Positions 1 to 7,755 of a stretch of DNA of 41,034 nt are shown one piece after another. Position 1 is the first letter of the stretch. The number at the start of each line of letters is the position of its first letter. The DNA is from JACCVG01 sp034664165 (lineage in GTDB: Bacteria; Actinomycetota; Thermoleophilia; Solirubrobacterales; Thermoleophilaceae), in contig JAXDIE010000016.1 of assembly GCA_034664165.1 (NCBI GenBank), positions 1 through 41,034 on the forward strand, in the 5' to 3' direction. A program made the translations under genes and the position numbers. The notes beneath the pieces are model-generated. The model searched no databases, had not been told where the DNA came from, and saw nothing but the letters and a program-made list of their open reading frames with translations.

Positions 1-1
1 C

Positions 2-32
2 ACGGCCCGTCGCCACCTCGGTGGCGGGCCGT
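2..32 (+). terminator. Hairpin, probable terminator of an upstream gene
   Basis: Bases 2-7 pair with 27-32 and bases 11-16 pair with 21-26 around a CTCG loop, with a three-base bulge. The long GC-rich stem is followed by a short T-containing stretch. It lies before the first gene, so it probably ends transcription of a gene left of the window. There is no strong U-tract. Confidence 0.5.
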
Positions 33-78
33 AGGTTTGGGGCGCCGTACTCCGGAGAATCCATCCCGAAGGAGCCCT

Positions 79-480
79 ATGGCCGACAGCCCCAGCATTT
101 ACCCGACCCTCCGATTCCGTGATACCCCGGCCGCGATCCGCTGGCTGGTGGACGCACTCGGATTCGAGCAGGGCCTTGTCGTGCCCGGCGAGAACGAGGG
201 CGAGATCCGCCACGCCGAGCTCAAGCTGGGGAACGGGATGATCATGGTCGGCGACGACCTTCACGACCAGGACCCGATCGCCCAGCCCCCAGGGGTCGCC
301 GCGTGTTACCTGGTCATCAATGACCCCGACGAGCGCTACGCGCGAGCCAAGGAACACGGGGCCGAGATCGTGCGTGAACTGACCGATACCGACTACGGGT
401 CCCGGGACTTCACCGTCCGCGACCCGGAGGGCAACATCTGGAGCTTCGGCACGTATGACCCGTTCGCGCCGCCAGCCTGA
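79..480 (+). CDS. VOC/glyoxalase-family protein (PhnB-like)
   Basis: A 133-residue protein with the paired beta-alpha-beta-beta-beta modules of the vicinal oxygen chelate superfamily. It opens with a strand (YPTLRFRDTPAAIRWLVDAL) and ends with the typical DFTVRDPEGNIWSFGTY segment. The form resembles the PhnB/YdeN-like glyoxalase or bleomycin-resistance subgroup, whose members are small cytoplasmic dimers of varied and often unknown function. I chose the ATG at 79 because AAGGAG lies 5 bases upstream (69-74); an in-frame ATG at 37 would add 14 low-complexity residues over the leader. The substrate cannot be told from sequence. It seems to be a single-gene unit; the next gene has its own promoter. 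Confidence 0.8.
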   Translation: MADSPSIYPTLRFRDTPAAIRWLVDALGFEQGLVVPGENEGEIRHAELKLGNGMIMVGDDLHDQDPIAQPPGVAACYLVINDPDERYARAKEHGAEIVRELTDTDYGSRDFTVRDPEGNIWSFGTYDPFAPPA

Positions 481-494
481 GGGACGCGATCATC

Positions 495-500
495 TAATCT
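495..500 (+). promoter_or_regulatory. -10 element of cysO
   Basis: TAATCT ends 10 bases before the cysO ATG. No ribosome binding site lies between, so transcription probably starts at or next to the start codon (leaderless mRNA). Confidence 0.5.
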
Positions 501-510
501 TCGCGGCCGG

Positions 511-786
511 ATGAGCACCGCCAAGATCCCACCGGTTCTTCGCGCGTCGACAGGGGGCCTCAAGGAGGTCGACGTCGACGGCGCCAACGTCGGCGAGGCG
601 CTGCGCGCGCTGGCCGGCGCGCACCCCGAGCTGCAGACGCAGCTCGTCGGGGACGACGGCGAGCTCAACCGTTACGTCAACGTCTACCTGAATGACGAGG
701 ACGTGCGCGTGCTGCAGGGCCTGGACACGGAGGTCGGGTCCACCGACACGCTCGTGATCCTGCCGGCCATGGCCGGCGGTCGCTAG
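511..786 (+). CDS. cysO: CysO-like ubiquitin-fold sulfur carrier protein
   Basis: A 91-residue MoaD/ThiS-fold protein that closely follows mycobacterial CysO: an N-terminal IPPVLRASTGG segment, a central RYVNVYLNDEDVR block, and a C-terminal LPAMAGG tail. In the known pathway the C-terminal glycine is thiocarboxylated, CysM adds the sulfur to O-phosphoserine to give a CysO-cysteine adduct, and the JAMM protease Mec releases cysteine. Candidates for both partners are in this window at 10639 (CysM) and 13061 (Mec). The odd feature is the C-terminus: the frame reads GGT CGC TAG, giving Gly-Gly-Arg, so the diglycine is not terminal and the Arg would have to be removed before activation. In Mycobacterium tuberculosis mec, cysO and cysM are adjacent; here cysO stands alone. 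A MoaD-like role is less likely because of the NVYLNDEDVR block. Confidence 0.85.
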   Translation: MSTAKIPPVLRASTGGLKEVDVDGANVGEALRALAGAHPELQTQLVGDDGELNRYVNVYLNDEDVRVLQGLDTEVGSTDTLVILPAMAGGR

Positions 787-813
787 CCGCAGTCCTCCGC
801 CCGCCTTTCGCGT

Positions 814-819
814 TAGTTT
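814..819 (+). promoter_or_regulatory. -10 element of the kinase gene
   Basis: TAGTTT ends 10 bases before the GTG start at 830, in the 43-base gap after cysO. This spacing suggests a leaderless transcript. Confidence 0.4.
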
Positions 820-829
820 TCAAAGCAGG

Positions 830-2959
830 GTGTCCCGGGAGCTCCCCCTCATAGGTGCTGAACTCGGCGGCTATCGGCTGACCTCGGCCCTGTCGCGGGG
901 TGGGATGGCTGTGGTCTACCTGGCGGAGGACATGCGGCTGGGGCGGACCGTGGTCCTGAAGATCCTGGCTCCGGAGCTCGCCGAGGACGACAACTTCCGC
1001 TCGCGGTTCCTGCGGGAGTCGCGGATCGCCGCCAGCATCGATCACCCCAACGTGATCCCGATCTACGACGCCGGCGAGGCCGACGGGTTGCTCTACATCG
1101 CGATGCGCCACGTGCAGGATGCCGACCTGCGGGGCCTGCTCCGGCTGGAGGCGCCGCTCGACGTCAAGCGCTCGATCTCGATCGTCAGCCAGATCGCCAG
1201 CGCCCTGGAGGCTGCGCATCGGCGTGACCTGGTGCACCGCGACGTGAAGCCGGCCAACGTCCTGATGATCACCCGCCGCTCGTTTGACTCGGCCGACCAC
1301 ATCTACCTCTCGGACTTCGGCCTGGCCAAGCGATCGAGCTCCGTGAGCGGCCTGACCGCCACCGGCAAGTTCCTCGGCACGGTGAGCTACAGCGCTCCCG
1401 AGCAGGTGGAGGGCCTGCCCGTCGATGCGCGGACTGACATCTACGCACTCGGCTGTGTGCTCTTCGAGTGCCTGACCCGCAGGCCGCCGTTCAAGAAGGA
1501 AGAGGACATGGCCGTGCTGATGGCCCACATCCGCGACGTGCCGGCCCGAGTGACCGACCTTCGCCCCGACTGCCCGCCCGAATTGGCGGACATCGTCGCG
1601 CGCACTCTCGAGAAGTCGCCAGACGATCGCTTCCAGACCTGCGACGAGATGATGGACGCCATGCGGGCGGTCGACACGGGCACGTCGTCGCGCTCGGTCT
1701 CGATGCCGGCGCTCACCGATCCCGACGAGACCCTGGCGCCGGGCTCGGGCGCGCCGCCGGCGATCCCGCCCGTCGCGGAAGAACCCGCCCAGGCCGCCCC
1801 GCCGCCCCCGCCGCCGGTCGAGCCGCCGCCCGCCCCGCCGTACGGTGGGCCGGTCGAGCCGCCGCCGCCCGCACCGCCGGTGCAGCCGCCGGCGGCCTCC
1901 ACGCCACCCGGCGGGCCCGGGCCGGGCCGCAAGCGGATAGGCATCGCCATCGCCGCCGGAGTCGCGGCGCTTGTCGTGGGATTCGCCGCGGTGCACTTTC
2001 TGCTCGGCGGCAACAGCGGCGAGGTCCCGGGCTCCACGGCTCCGGCCATCTCGCGCACGGCGCCCGACACGGAAGCCTCCTGGCGCACGATCAGGGACTC
2101 CCCCACAGCGCGCCAGCAGGCCGCCGCCGCCGCGCTGGACGGCCGTGTCTGGATCCTCGGCGGGCTCACCGGAAAGACCAACGCCACCACGGCCACGGCC
2201 AGCACCGAGGCCTACGACCCCGCGATCAACACATGGACCACGGGCCCCGACCTGCCGGTCCCGCTCCATCATCCGATGGCGGTGACCTACCACGGCGAGC
2301 TGGTCGTGATGGGCGGCTGGATCCCGGAAGGGGCCAACCTCACTGCCAAGACCTCCAACAGGGTCTTCGCCCTGCGCAACGGCTCCTGGGTCGAGTTGCC
2401 GCCGATGAACAACGCGCGCGCGGCCGGCGCAGCCGCCGTGGCCGATGACCGCATCGTCGTGGTCGGCGGCCAGGCCGATGAGCAGCTGGTGGCGCCCACC
2501 GAGGTCTTCGACGGCAAGAGCTGGCGCGAGGTGGCCGATATCCCCACGCCGCGCGAGCATCTTGCAGCGGCTGCCGACGGCGGTGCGGGATCCGTTTATG
2601 CGGTGGGGGGCCGGGAGCTGTCGGCCGACAAGAACTCGGCCGCCCTCGAGCGCTACGACCCGGAACGAAACCAGTGGGTCAAGTTGCCGAACATGCCCAT
2701 CCCCGCGGGGAGCATCGGGGCGGCGGTCGTGCAGGGCCAGCTGGTGGTGGTGGGCGGGGAGACGCCGACCACCGTGCTCAAGGACGTCCAGTCCTTCGAC
2801 CTGACCACGGAGAAGTGGTCGGTGCTGCCGAACATGATCGCGGCGCGGCACGGCATGGGCGTCGTCGGCATCGGCAACACCCTCTACGTGATCGACGGCG
2901 CTCTGGCGCCCACACACGCCCAGTCGACCGCCACCGGCGAGGCGCTCGACTTCAAGTAG
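830..2959 (+). CDS. Membrane Ser/Thr protein kinase with extracellular Kelch propeller
   Basis: A 709-residue Hanks-type kinase. Residues about 14-280 hold the kinase domain with ATP-binding Lys44 (VVLKIL), the catalytic loop HRDVKPANVL (His136-Asp138), the DFG motif at Asp162 and a SAPEQ activation segment, so the enzyme looks active. A Pro/Ala-rich linker (about 305-365) follows, then one membrane helix (about 370-393). The outer part (about 415-700) carries about six Kelch-type repeats, seen as recurring hydrophobic-GG turns (WILGG, VVMGG, VVVGG, YAVGG, VVVGG) with a Tyr/Phe-Asp and Trp in each blade, which should form a beta-propeller. By analogy with PknB/PknD-type kinases the propeller would sense an outer ligand. 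The start is GTG at 830; the N-terminus reaches the kinase fold within about 14 residues. The gene ends at a hairpin. Confidence 0.92.
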   Translation: MSRELPLIGAELGGYRLTSALSRGGMAVVYLAEDMRLGRTVVLKILAPELAEDDNFRSRFLRESRIAASIDHPNVIPIYDAGEADGLLYIAMRHVQDADLRGLLRLEAPLDVKRSISIVSQIASALEAAHRRDLVHRDVKPANVLMITRRSFDSADHIYLSDFGLAKRSSSVSGLTATGKFLGTVSYSAPEQVEGLPVDARTDIYALGCVLFECLTRRPPFKKEEDMAVLMAHIRDVPARVTDLRPDCPPELADIVARTLEKSPDDRFQTCDEMMDAMRAVDTGTSSRSVSMPALTDPDETLAPGSGAPPAIPPVAEEPAQAAPPPPPPVEPPPAPPYGGPVEPPPPAPPVQPPAASTPPGGPGPGRKRIGIAIAAGVAALVVGFAAVHFLLGGNSGEVPGSTAPAISRTAPDTEASWRTIRDSPTARQQAAAAALDGRVWILGGLTGKTNATTATASTEAYDPAINTWTTGPDLPVPLHHPMAVTYHGELVVMGGWIPEGANLTAKTSNRVFALRNGSWVELPPMNNARAAGAAAVADDRIVVVGGQADEQLVAPTEVFDGKSWREVADIPTPREHLAAAADGGAGSVYAVGGRELSADKNSAALERYDPERNQWVKLPNMPIPAGSIGAAVVQGQLVVVGGETPTTVLKDVQSFDLTTEKWSVLPNMIAARHGMGVVGIGNTLYVIDGALAPTHAQSTATGEALDFK

Positions 2960-2970
2960 CCCTCAACGGC

Positions 2971-3005
2971 GAAGGCCGGGCGCCCTTGCGGGACACCCGG
3001 CCTTC
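2971..3005. terminator. Hairpin between convergent genes
   Basis: A perfect 10-base inverted repeat (2971-2980 GAAGGCCGGG with 2996-3005 CCCGGCCTTC) around a 15-base loop. It lies between the kinase stop and the stop of the convergent exported-protein gene, so it can act in both directions. T-tracts are weak. Confidence 0.7.
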
Positions 3006-3031
3006 TTGGGGGAGCGTGGGCTCCGGGGGCG

Positions 3032-3628
3032 CTACTTGATGGTCGCGCCGATCAGCATCCAGCAGCCATCGGTGCTGGTCACGGTGGAGAACGGTCCGCC
3101 GACGCTCAGGGCGGGCTGGTTCTCGAGCGTGTTGTCGCCGCCCGAGGAGCAGCGCAGCGTGCTCAGCGGGGAGTCGGACGTGGCGGCGATCTGCTCGCCC
3201 TTCTTGACCTTGAGGTTCTTGACCTTGAAGGTCTCGACGTTGTAGTCGAGGGCGTTCTCGTCAGAGCCGACGTAGTTGATCGTCGGGCCCTGGCGGGTGA
3301 TCTTGACCTGAGCGGTGTCGCCCGAGCCGTTCACCTTTGCCAGACCGAGCTTGAACGAGCCGGGGACGCCACCGACGAGGCTGATCTTCTTGATCTTGCC
3401 GCTCTTGGGAGCAAGCTCATGACCGGCGTACTGGTAGGCGTCGTTCTCGACACGGGTGCAGCTGCCGGGGCCGGTGCTGCAGTCCTGGCCCTGGAAGGCG
3501 TTCGAGGGCTGGGTCTGACTGTCGACCTTGGCGCCGAAGTACGCGGCGTTGGCCGGCGCGACGGCGGTAAGGGCAACGGCGCTGGCGCCCAGAAGGACTG
3601 CGGCGCGGCGGATCGTGTTCTTGTTCAT
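3032..3628 (-). CDS. Exported protein of unknown function
   Basis: A 198-residue protein with a clear Sec signal peptide: a basic start (MNKNTIRRA), a hydrophobic core and an APANA-A cleavage site near residue 28. The mature part has four Cys residues in spaced pairs (QDCSTGPGSCTR, then TLRCSSGG and DGCWML), which suggests two disulfides in an extracytoplasmic beta-rich protein. I do not recognise a named family, though such small beta-rich secreted proteins seem common in Thermoleophilia. The ATG at 3628 is preceded by a good AGGAG ribosome binding site, unlike many genes here. It is convergent with the kinase gene and divergent from the DUF4394 gene. Confidence 0.75.
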   Translation of the reverse strand: MNKNTIRRAAVLLGASAVALTAVAPANAAYFGAKVDSQTQPSNAFQGQDCSTGPGSCTRVENDAYQYAGHELAPKSGKIKKISLVGGVPGSFKLGLAKVNGSGDTAQVKITRQGPTINYVGSDENALDYNVETFKVKNLKVKKGEQIAATSDSPLSTLRCSSGGDNTLENQPALSVGGPFSTVTSTDGCWMLIGATIK

Positions 3629-3740
3629 TTGGGGTCTCCTGTTCTGCTTGGTGGGTTGGCTGATTTGCCTCGAGCCATCTTGCGGCGGGGGAGAGCCCCC
3701 TCACAGGCGCCCTAGGTGTTGGGAATCCACACCTCCGCGT

Positions 3741-3746
3741 TACACT
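3741..3746 (+). promoter_or_regulatory. -10 element of the DUF4394 gene
   Basis: TACACT ends 8 bases before the ATG at 3755; leaderless spacing. This supports the ATG at 3755 over the in-frame upstream ATG at 3716. Confidence 0.5.
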
Positions 3747-3754
3747 CGCGGCGG

Positions 3755-4984
3755 ATGAGGGCTCGGAGGTCCATCACGCTTGCGGTCATCTCGGCTCTCA
3801 CGCTGGGCGGTGCCGGTACTGCGGTGGCCGCCCCAGTCATGGGCCTGACCACCGACGGCAAGCTGATCGGCTTTGACACCGCGACGCCCGGCACCCTGAT
3901 CAGCGGGCCGACCGCCATCGCCGGCCTGCCCGCGGGCGAGACACTTGTTGCGCTCGATGTCCGGCCGGCGACGAGCCAGCTCTACGGGGTGGGAAGGAGC
4001 GGGCGGCTCTACCTCATTTCGGCCGACTGTGCGACCGTCACCGCAATCACCGTGGGCACGTTCGACACCCCCTTGAGCGGTGCCGAGGTGGGCGCGGACT
4101 TCAACCCCACGTCCGATCGGATCCGGATCGTCGACACCGATCTGCATAACTTCCGCGTGCATCCGGTTACGGGTGCGCAGGTCGATGGCGATGGCATCGC
4201 GGGCGGCATACAGCCGGATGCCGCGATCCACCGCGACCCGGCGGACCCCGACTTCGCGTTCCCCCTCTCCCTGTCTGCGATCGCCTACGACAGAAGCTTC
4301 ACCACCACCAGCGCGACGACGCTGTACGGCATCGATACCGCGCACGACGCCCTCGTGACAGTGGGCGGCGTGGATGGCACGCCGTCGAGCCCGAACGGGG
4401 GCGCGGTCTTCTCCCGGCCGGGCGGCGGCCTTCTGGGGGTGAACGCCACCGGCACGTCGAGCCTCGATATCCGGGCCGCCGGCACGCCCGCGGCCTTCGC
4501 TGCCCTCCAGACAGGCGGCACCAGCTCCGGGCTGTACTCGGTGGCCCTGCCGAACGGCCCCGCCACCCTGGTGGGCACCGTCGGGCCGGGCGACTTCACA
4601 GTGCAGGACATCGCCGTTGACGCAGCGCTGCCCGCGCCCTGCGGGCTTCCGTCAGCCGCCGACACGACCGGTCCAGAGATCCTGATCGATGTGCAGCGCG
4701 TCCTGCCGCTGAAGAAGGCATCCAAGGGCGTGGCCTTCGGCTACAGCTGCGACGAGGCCTGCACGATCAACGCAACCCTCGGCGTCAAGAAGAAGAATCT
4801 GGGCTCGGCCACCTCCTCGCTCGGACAGGCGGGCGTCGGCGCCGGGAAGATCACCGTGACCAAGGCCGGCAAGAAGGTGCTGAAGAGGGCCAAGAAGAAC
4901 GTGAAGGCCAGCTTGGTGCTCAACGCAACCGACACGACGGGTAACGCCGCTTCGCTGACGCGGAAGCTGACGCTGGAGCGCTAA
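3755..4984 (+). CDS. Exported DUF4394-domain protein
   Basis: A 409-residue protein. A twin-Arg-containing start (MRARRSITLAVISALTLGG) and an AVAAP cleavage region make a signal peptide. The body matches my recollection of the DUF4394 pattern: a strand GLTTDGKLIGFDTATPG, then LVALDVRPATSQLYGVG, VGADFNPTSDRIRIVD and LHNFRVHPVTG, which form a beta-propeller-like fold. The last 100 residues are a separate domain starting DTTGPEILIDVQ, rich in Lys and Gly, ending NAASLTRKLTLER. I take this to be a C-terminal surface-attachment or beta-sandwich module also found on other exported proteins of this group. The function is unknown. A start at 3716 would add 13 residues before the signal peptide and is less likely. 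The gene converges with the next one over a 19-base gap. Confidence 0.8.
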   Translation: MRARRSITLAVISALTLGGAGTAVAAPVMGLTTDGKLIGFDTATPGTLISGPTAIAGLPAGETLVALDVRPATSQLYGVGRSGRLYLISADCATVTAITVGTFDTPLSGAEVGADFNPTSDRIRIVDTDLHNFRVHPVTGAQVDGDGIAGGIQPDAAIHRDPADPDFAFPLSLSAIAYDRSFTTTSATTLYGIDTAHDALVTVGGVDGTPSSPNGGAVFSRPGGGLLGVNATGTSSLDIRAAGTPAAFAALQTGGTSSGLYSVALPNGPATLVGTVGPGDFTVQDIAVDAALPAPCGLPSAADTTGPEILIDVQRVLPLKKASKGVAFGYSCDEACTINATLGVKKKNLGSATSSLGQAGVGAGKITVTKAGKKVLKRAKKNVKASLVLNATDTTGNAASLTRKLTLER

Positions 4985-5003
4985 ACCCTGCCGAGGCTGC
5001 GAA

Positions 5004-7673
5004 CTAGCCCTTTTTGACGATCCAGGGGTTGGAGGCAGCCGGCCTGCAGACGCCCTCGCTCGCGACGAACTTCGATCCGACCTTCCCGATGTAGCGGCCA
5101 GGCTTGAGCTTGCGCAGGATGTCGGCGTATCGGTCCGGTCCGGTCGTGCCGCGACCCCAGGTACGGGTCTTGCCCTGGTACTTCCGGGTCACGGTCACGG
5201 GCTCACCCACGGCGCAGTCCAGCCGGGCGTTGCCGATCGTCGCACGCAGGCCTGTTCCGACCTTGATCAGGTCCACGCTGCGCTGCCAGGAGCGGCAGCC
5301 CCACGGCGCGACGCCGCGGTAACCAGGGCAGACGTCGGAGGTGTCGACGACCCCATCGCCATCCGCGTCGGCGTCGCAGGCATCACCGGGCGTGTCGCGG
5401 TCGGAGTTCCGCTGGTCCGAGTTGGACGTGGCAGGGCAGTTGTCGTACTCGTCGGGGACCGAGTCGCCGTCGGCGTCCGGCGGCGGAGGCGGGGGAGGGG
5501 GCGGGGGCGGCTTGGGGCCGCGATCCCACGCGTACTCCGCGGGCGTCGGGTCCACGTTGCCGGCCGCGTCGACCGCGCGGATGCGGACGCTGCGGTCCGG
5601 TCCGTACAGCCACCACCAGGCAACCTCCCACGGTTCCTGGCAGCTCCACCAGGAGGTGTTCTCCTGGGGTGTGCCGTGCTTGCACTCGTAGCTGACCCCC
5701 GGCTCGCTGCCCACGTAGAAGACCTCCATGAAATCCTCCTCCGGGTGCTCGGCCGTGCCGGTGATCAGCGTGTCGGGCGGGGTCTTGTCGACCCTGAACG
5801 GATAGCGCGCGGGCTCAGTCTCGACGTTGCCGTTGATGTCGGTGGAGCGGACCTCGAAGACGTGATCGCCCTCCGGCATCGGATCCTGAACCGAGTGGCT
5901 CGACTCGTACTCGCACGGCGCGAAGGGCAGCTGGTCGAAGCGGCAGTCGAAATGCACCCCGCCGTTCTCTGAATGGAAAAGGAAGACCGGCGTGTCGTCC
6001 TGACTGGCCGGTTCCGGCCCGTATTCGACGATCGAGTCGGGCGGGAAATGGTCGTCGACCACGAAGGTGGCCCTCGCAGGGGTTCCGTCCCGGTTGCCGG
6101 CGATGTCCTGGGCGATGACCGAGATCTCGTGTTGGCCATTCTTGAGCCCGATCGCCCGATGCGAACCGAGCGCGCCGTTACAGGTCTGCCACGGCAGCAC
6201 GTCCTGCTCCAGGTCCATCCCGCACAGAAACCGGGACGCGGGCTCGGATGCCTTGAAGGCGAAGTTGGCGGTCTCGTCATCGACCGGTCCTGCGGGCGAC
6301 TGGGTGATCGTGGTGTCGGGTGAGGCCAGGTCGACGATGAAATCGCGGGAGGCGGGGGTCGGATCGACATTCCCCGCAGGGTCGATCGCTCTCACCCGGA
6401 ACGTGTGCGGGCCCTCCGGCAGCGGGTTGGAGACCGCGTGGTAGGTCGTCGCAGTGCACGGGCCGAAGGGATCCGTGTCGATTCGGCACTGGAACGTCGA
6501 GCCGATGTCGGCCGAGGCGAACTGGAAAATCGGCGTCGAGTTCTGTGTGGGCCCCTTGGGACCCGACGAAATGTAGGTCTGGGGCGCACGGTCCGGCGGG
6601 TCGGTAGTCGTGAGGAACGAGCTGTTGGCGATGTTCCAGTGCGTCGCCAGGTAGGAGCCTGCGGGCGGCGAGGTGTTGAAGTAGTCGTCGTTGTTGCAGT
6701 CAAGACGCGAGTCATCCGCGTGGTCCGTGCAGACATCGACCATCGGCTCGCCGGAGCCGTCGTCGTAACACATGATGTCCCACTCGTCCCAGCAGTGAAA
6801 GCCATTGGTGGCCTGCGGCGCGCTGGGCTGAACGCCGCCGAGGGCGTGGACGATCTCGTGTGCCTCGACCGACTGCGAGTAGGCAGCCTGGCCCCAGCAC
6901 GGGGCGTCGATCCGGGCGAAGGTCCCGGCCCAACTGCTGTTTCCGTTCGCCTCGTTCTCGGGCCCGGGGCGGTCGTCGGTGACCGCTTCCGCCACGCCGC
7001 AGTACCCGGCACCGTCCAGCCAGACGACGTACTTGTAGTTCGGCTTGTCGAACCCCTCCTCGTCGATGTCCTCGACCATCGACCAGAACTCGTACATGGA
7101 GTCGCGGTCGTCGAGCCTGACCTCGGCCACGTCAAGGTCACAGGCGGGGGTCGTTACCCAGCGGAGGTGGCGGGAGCCGCCGGTCTTCGCCGCGCTTTCG
7201 TCGAACGCGGCATCGGCCTGGGCCGCCCAGGCCGGGATCATCGCGGAGACCTGGTCGAAGCGGCTGTGCCCTTCCCCGTAGTAGGCATAGATGGCCTGGA
7301 TCCGTTTGCCCGAGTGGCCGTCGCCCTCGCAGGGGATTCCGGGCTGGGCGAGGTTCGCGAGCTCCTGGCCGGGCGCAACCCCCGTCGCCTCCTTCAACTC
7401 CGAGATGGTCGGCCGATCGGTCACATCGATGCCGGCAGGTGCAGGATCGGGACCGTGAGAGCAGCGCGGGTGGCGTGCATCCTCCTCCTGGTAGAGCCCG
7501 GCACATGGGCCAGATGACGCGGGCTCCATGCCGGAGTAGAGCAGGCCCCGTTCGGCGTCATCCGGGGGGACGGAGGGCGCACCGGCTGTCTCGACCTGGG
7601 CCAGCGCCAGCGGCGAGGCGAGTGCAGCAACGACGATCGCGATGACGGCCCCTGCCGGGGGCCGGGCGATCAC
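5004..7673 (-). CDS. Large secreted metzincin-like protein with Ig-like and calcium-binding repeats
   Basis: An 889-residue exported protein with a signal peptide (residues 1-26, cleavage after LALAQ). Residues about 85-345 look like a zinc peptidase: HEIVHALGGVQ (His272, Glu273, His276), then a Cys/His-rich loop and the segment FHCWDEWDIMCYDD, whose Met301 could be the Met-turn of a metzincin. The normal third ligand of HExxHxxGxxH is Gln282 here; His293 may replace it. Four Ig-like or OmpL47-like repeats of about 90 residues follow (about 355-720), each ending in a strand like VRAIDPAGNVDPTPA and containing paired Cys. A polyproline linker leads to thrombospondin type 3-like Asp-rich repeats (DGDSVPDEYDNCP, DADGDGVVDTSDVCP), probably calcium-binding, and a C-terminal beta domain. 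The start is GTG at 7673. Its target is unknown; extracellular proteolysis or adhesion is likely. Confidence 0.8.
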   Translation of the reverse strand: MIARPPAGAVIAIVVAALASPLALAQVETAGAPSVPPDDAERGLLYSGMEPASSGPCAGLYQEEDARHPRCSHGPDPAPAGIDVTDRPTISELKEATGVAPGQELANLAQPGIPCEGDGHSGKRIQAIYAYYGEGHSRFDQVSAMIPAWAAQADAAFDESAAKTGGSRHLRWVTTPACDLDVAEVRLDDRDSMYEFWSMVEDIDEEGFDKPNYKYVVWLDGAGYCGVAEAVTDDRPGPENEANGNSSWAGTFARIDAPCWGQAAYSQSVEAHEIVHALGGVQPSAPQATNGFHCWDEWDIMCYDDGSGEPMVDVCTDHADDSRLDCNNDDYFNTSPPAGSYLATHWNIANSSFLTTTDPPDRAPQTYISSGPKGPTQNSTPIFQFASADIGSTFQCRIDTDPFGPCTATTYHAVSNPLPEGPHTFRVRAIDPAGNVDPTPASRDFIVDLASPDTTITQSPAGPVDDETANFAFKASEPASRFLCGMDLEQDVLPWQTCNGALGSHRAIGLKNGQHEISVIAQDIAGNRDGTPARATFVVDDHFPPDSIVEYGPEPASQDDTPVFLFHSENGGVHFDCRFDQLPFAPCEYESSHSVQDPMPEGDHVFEVRSTDINGNVETEPARYPFRVDKTPPDTLITGTAEHPEEDFMEVFYVGSEPGVSYECKHGTPQENTSWWSCQEPWEVAWWWLYGPDRSVRIRAVDAAGNVDPTPAEYAWDRGPKPPPPPPPPPPPDADGDSVPDEYDNCPATSNSDQRNSDRDTPGDACDADADGDGVVDTSDVCPGYRGVAPWGCRSWQRSVDLIKVGTGLRATIGNARLDCAVGEPVTVTRKYQGKTRTWGRGTTGPDRYADILRKLKPGRYIGKVGSKFVASEGVCRPAASNPWIVKKG

Positions 7674-7755
7674 TGGATCACGGCAGGGGAGAAAGTCGGC
7701 ACCTGATACCTATCGGCAGGCCGTCCTTCCCCCTTGATCGGCCGCCGTGAACGCG

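Noticed and set aside
1740..1925. Pro/Ala-rich repeats as a DNA repeat element
   Set aside because: These are codons of the flexible linker of the kinase, with no regular repeat unit at DNA level.
677..2917. Long minus-strand open frame (746 codons) opposite the kinase gene
   Set aside because: High-GC antisense shadow: low-complexity Arg/Gly/Val/Asp-rich sequence with no domain, while the plus strand shows an intact kinase.
3687..3700. GGGG/CCCC hairpin between the divergent genes at 3628 and 3755
   Set aside because: Too short and in the promoter region of both genes; no clear riboswitch or attenuator structure.
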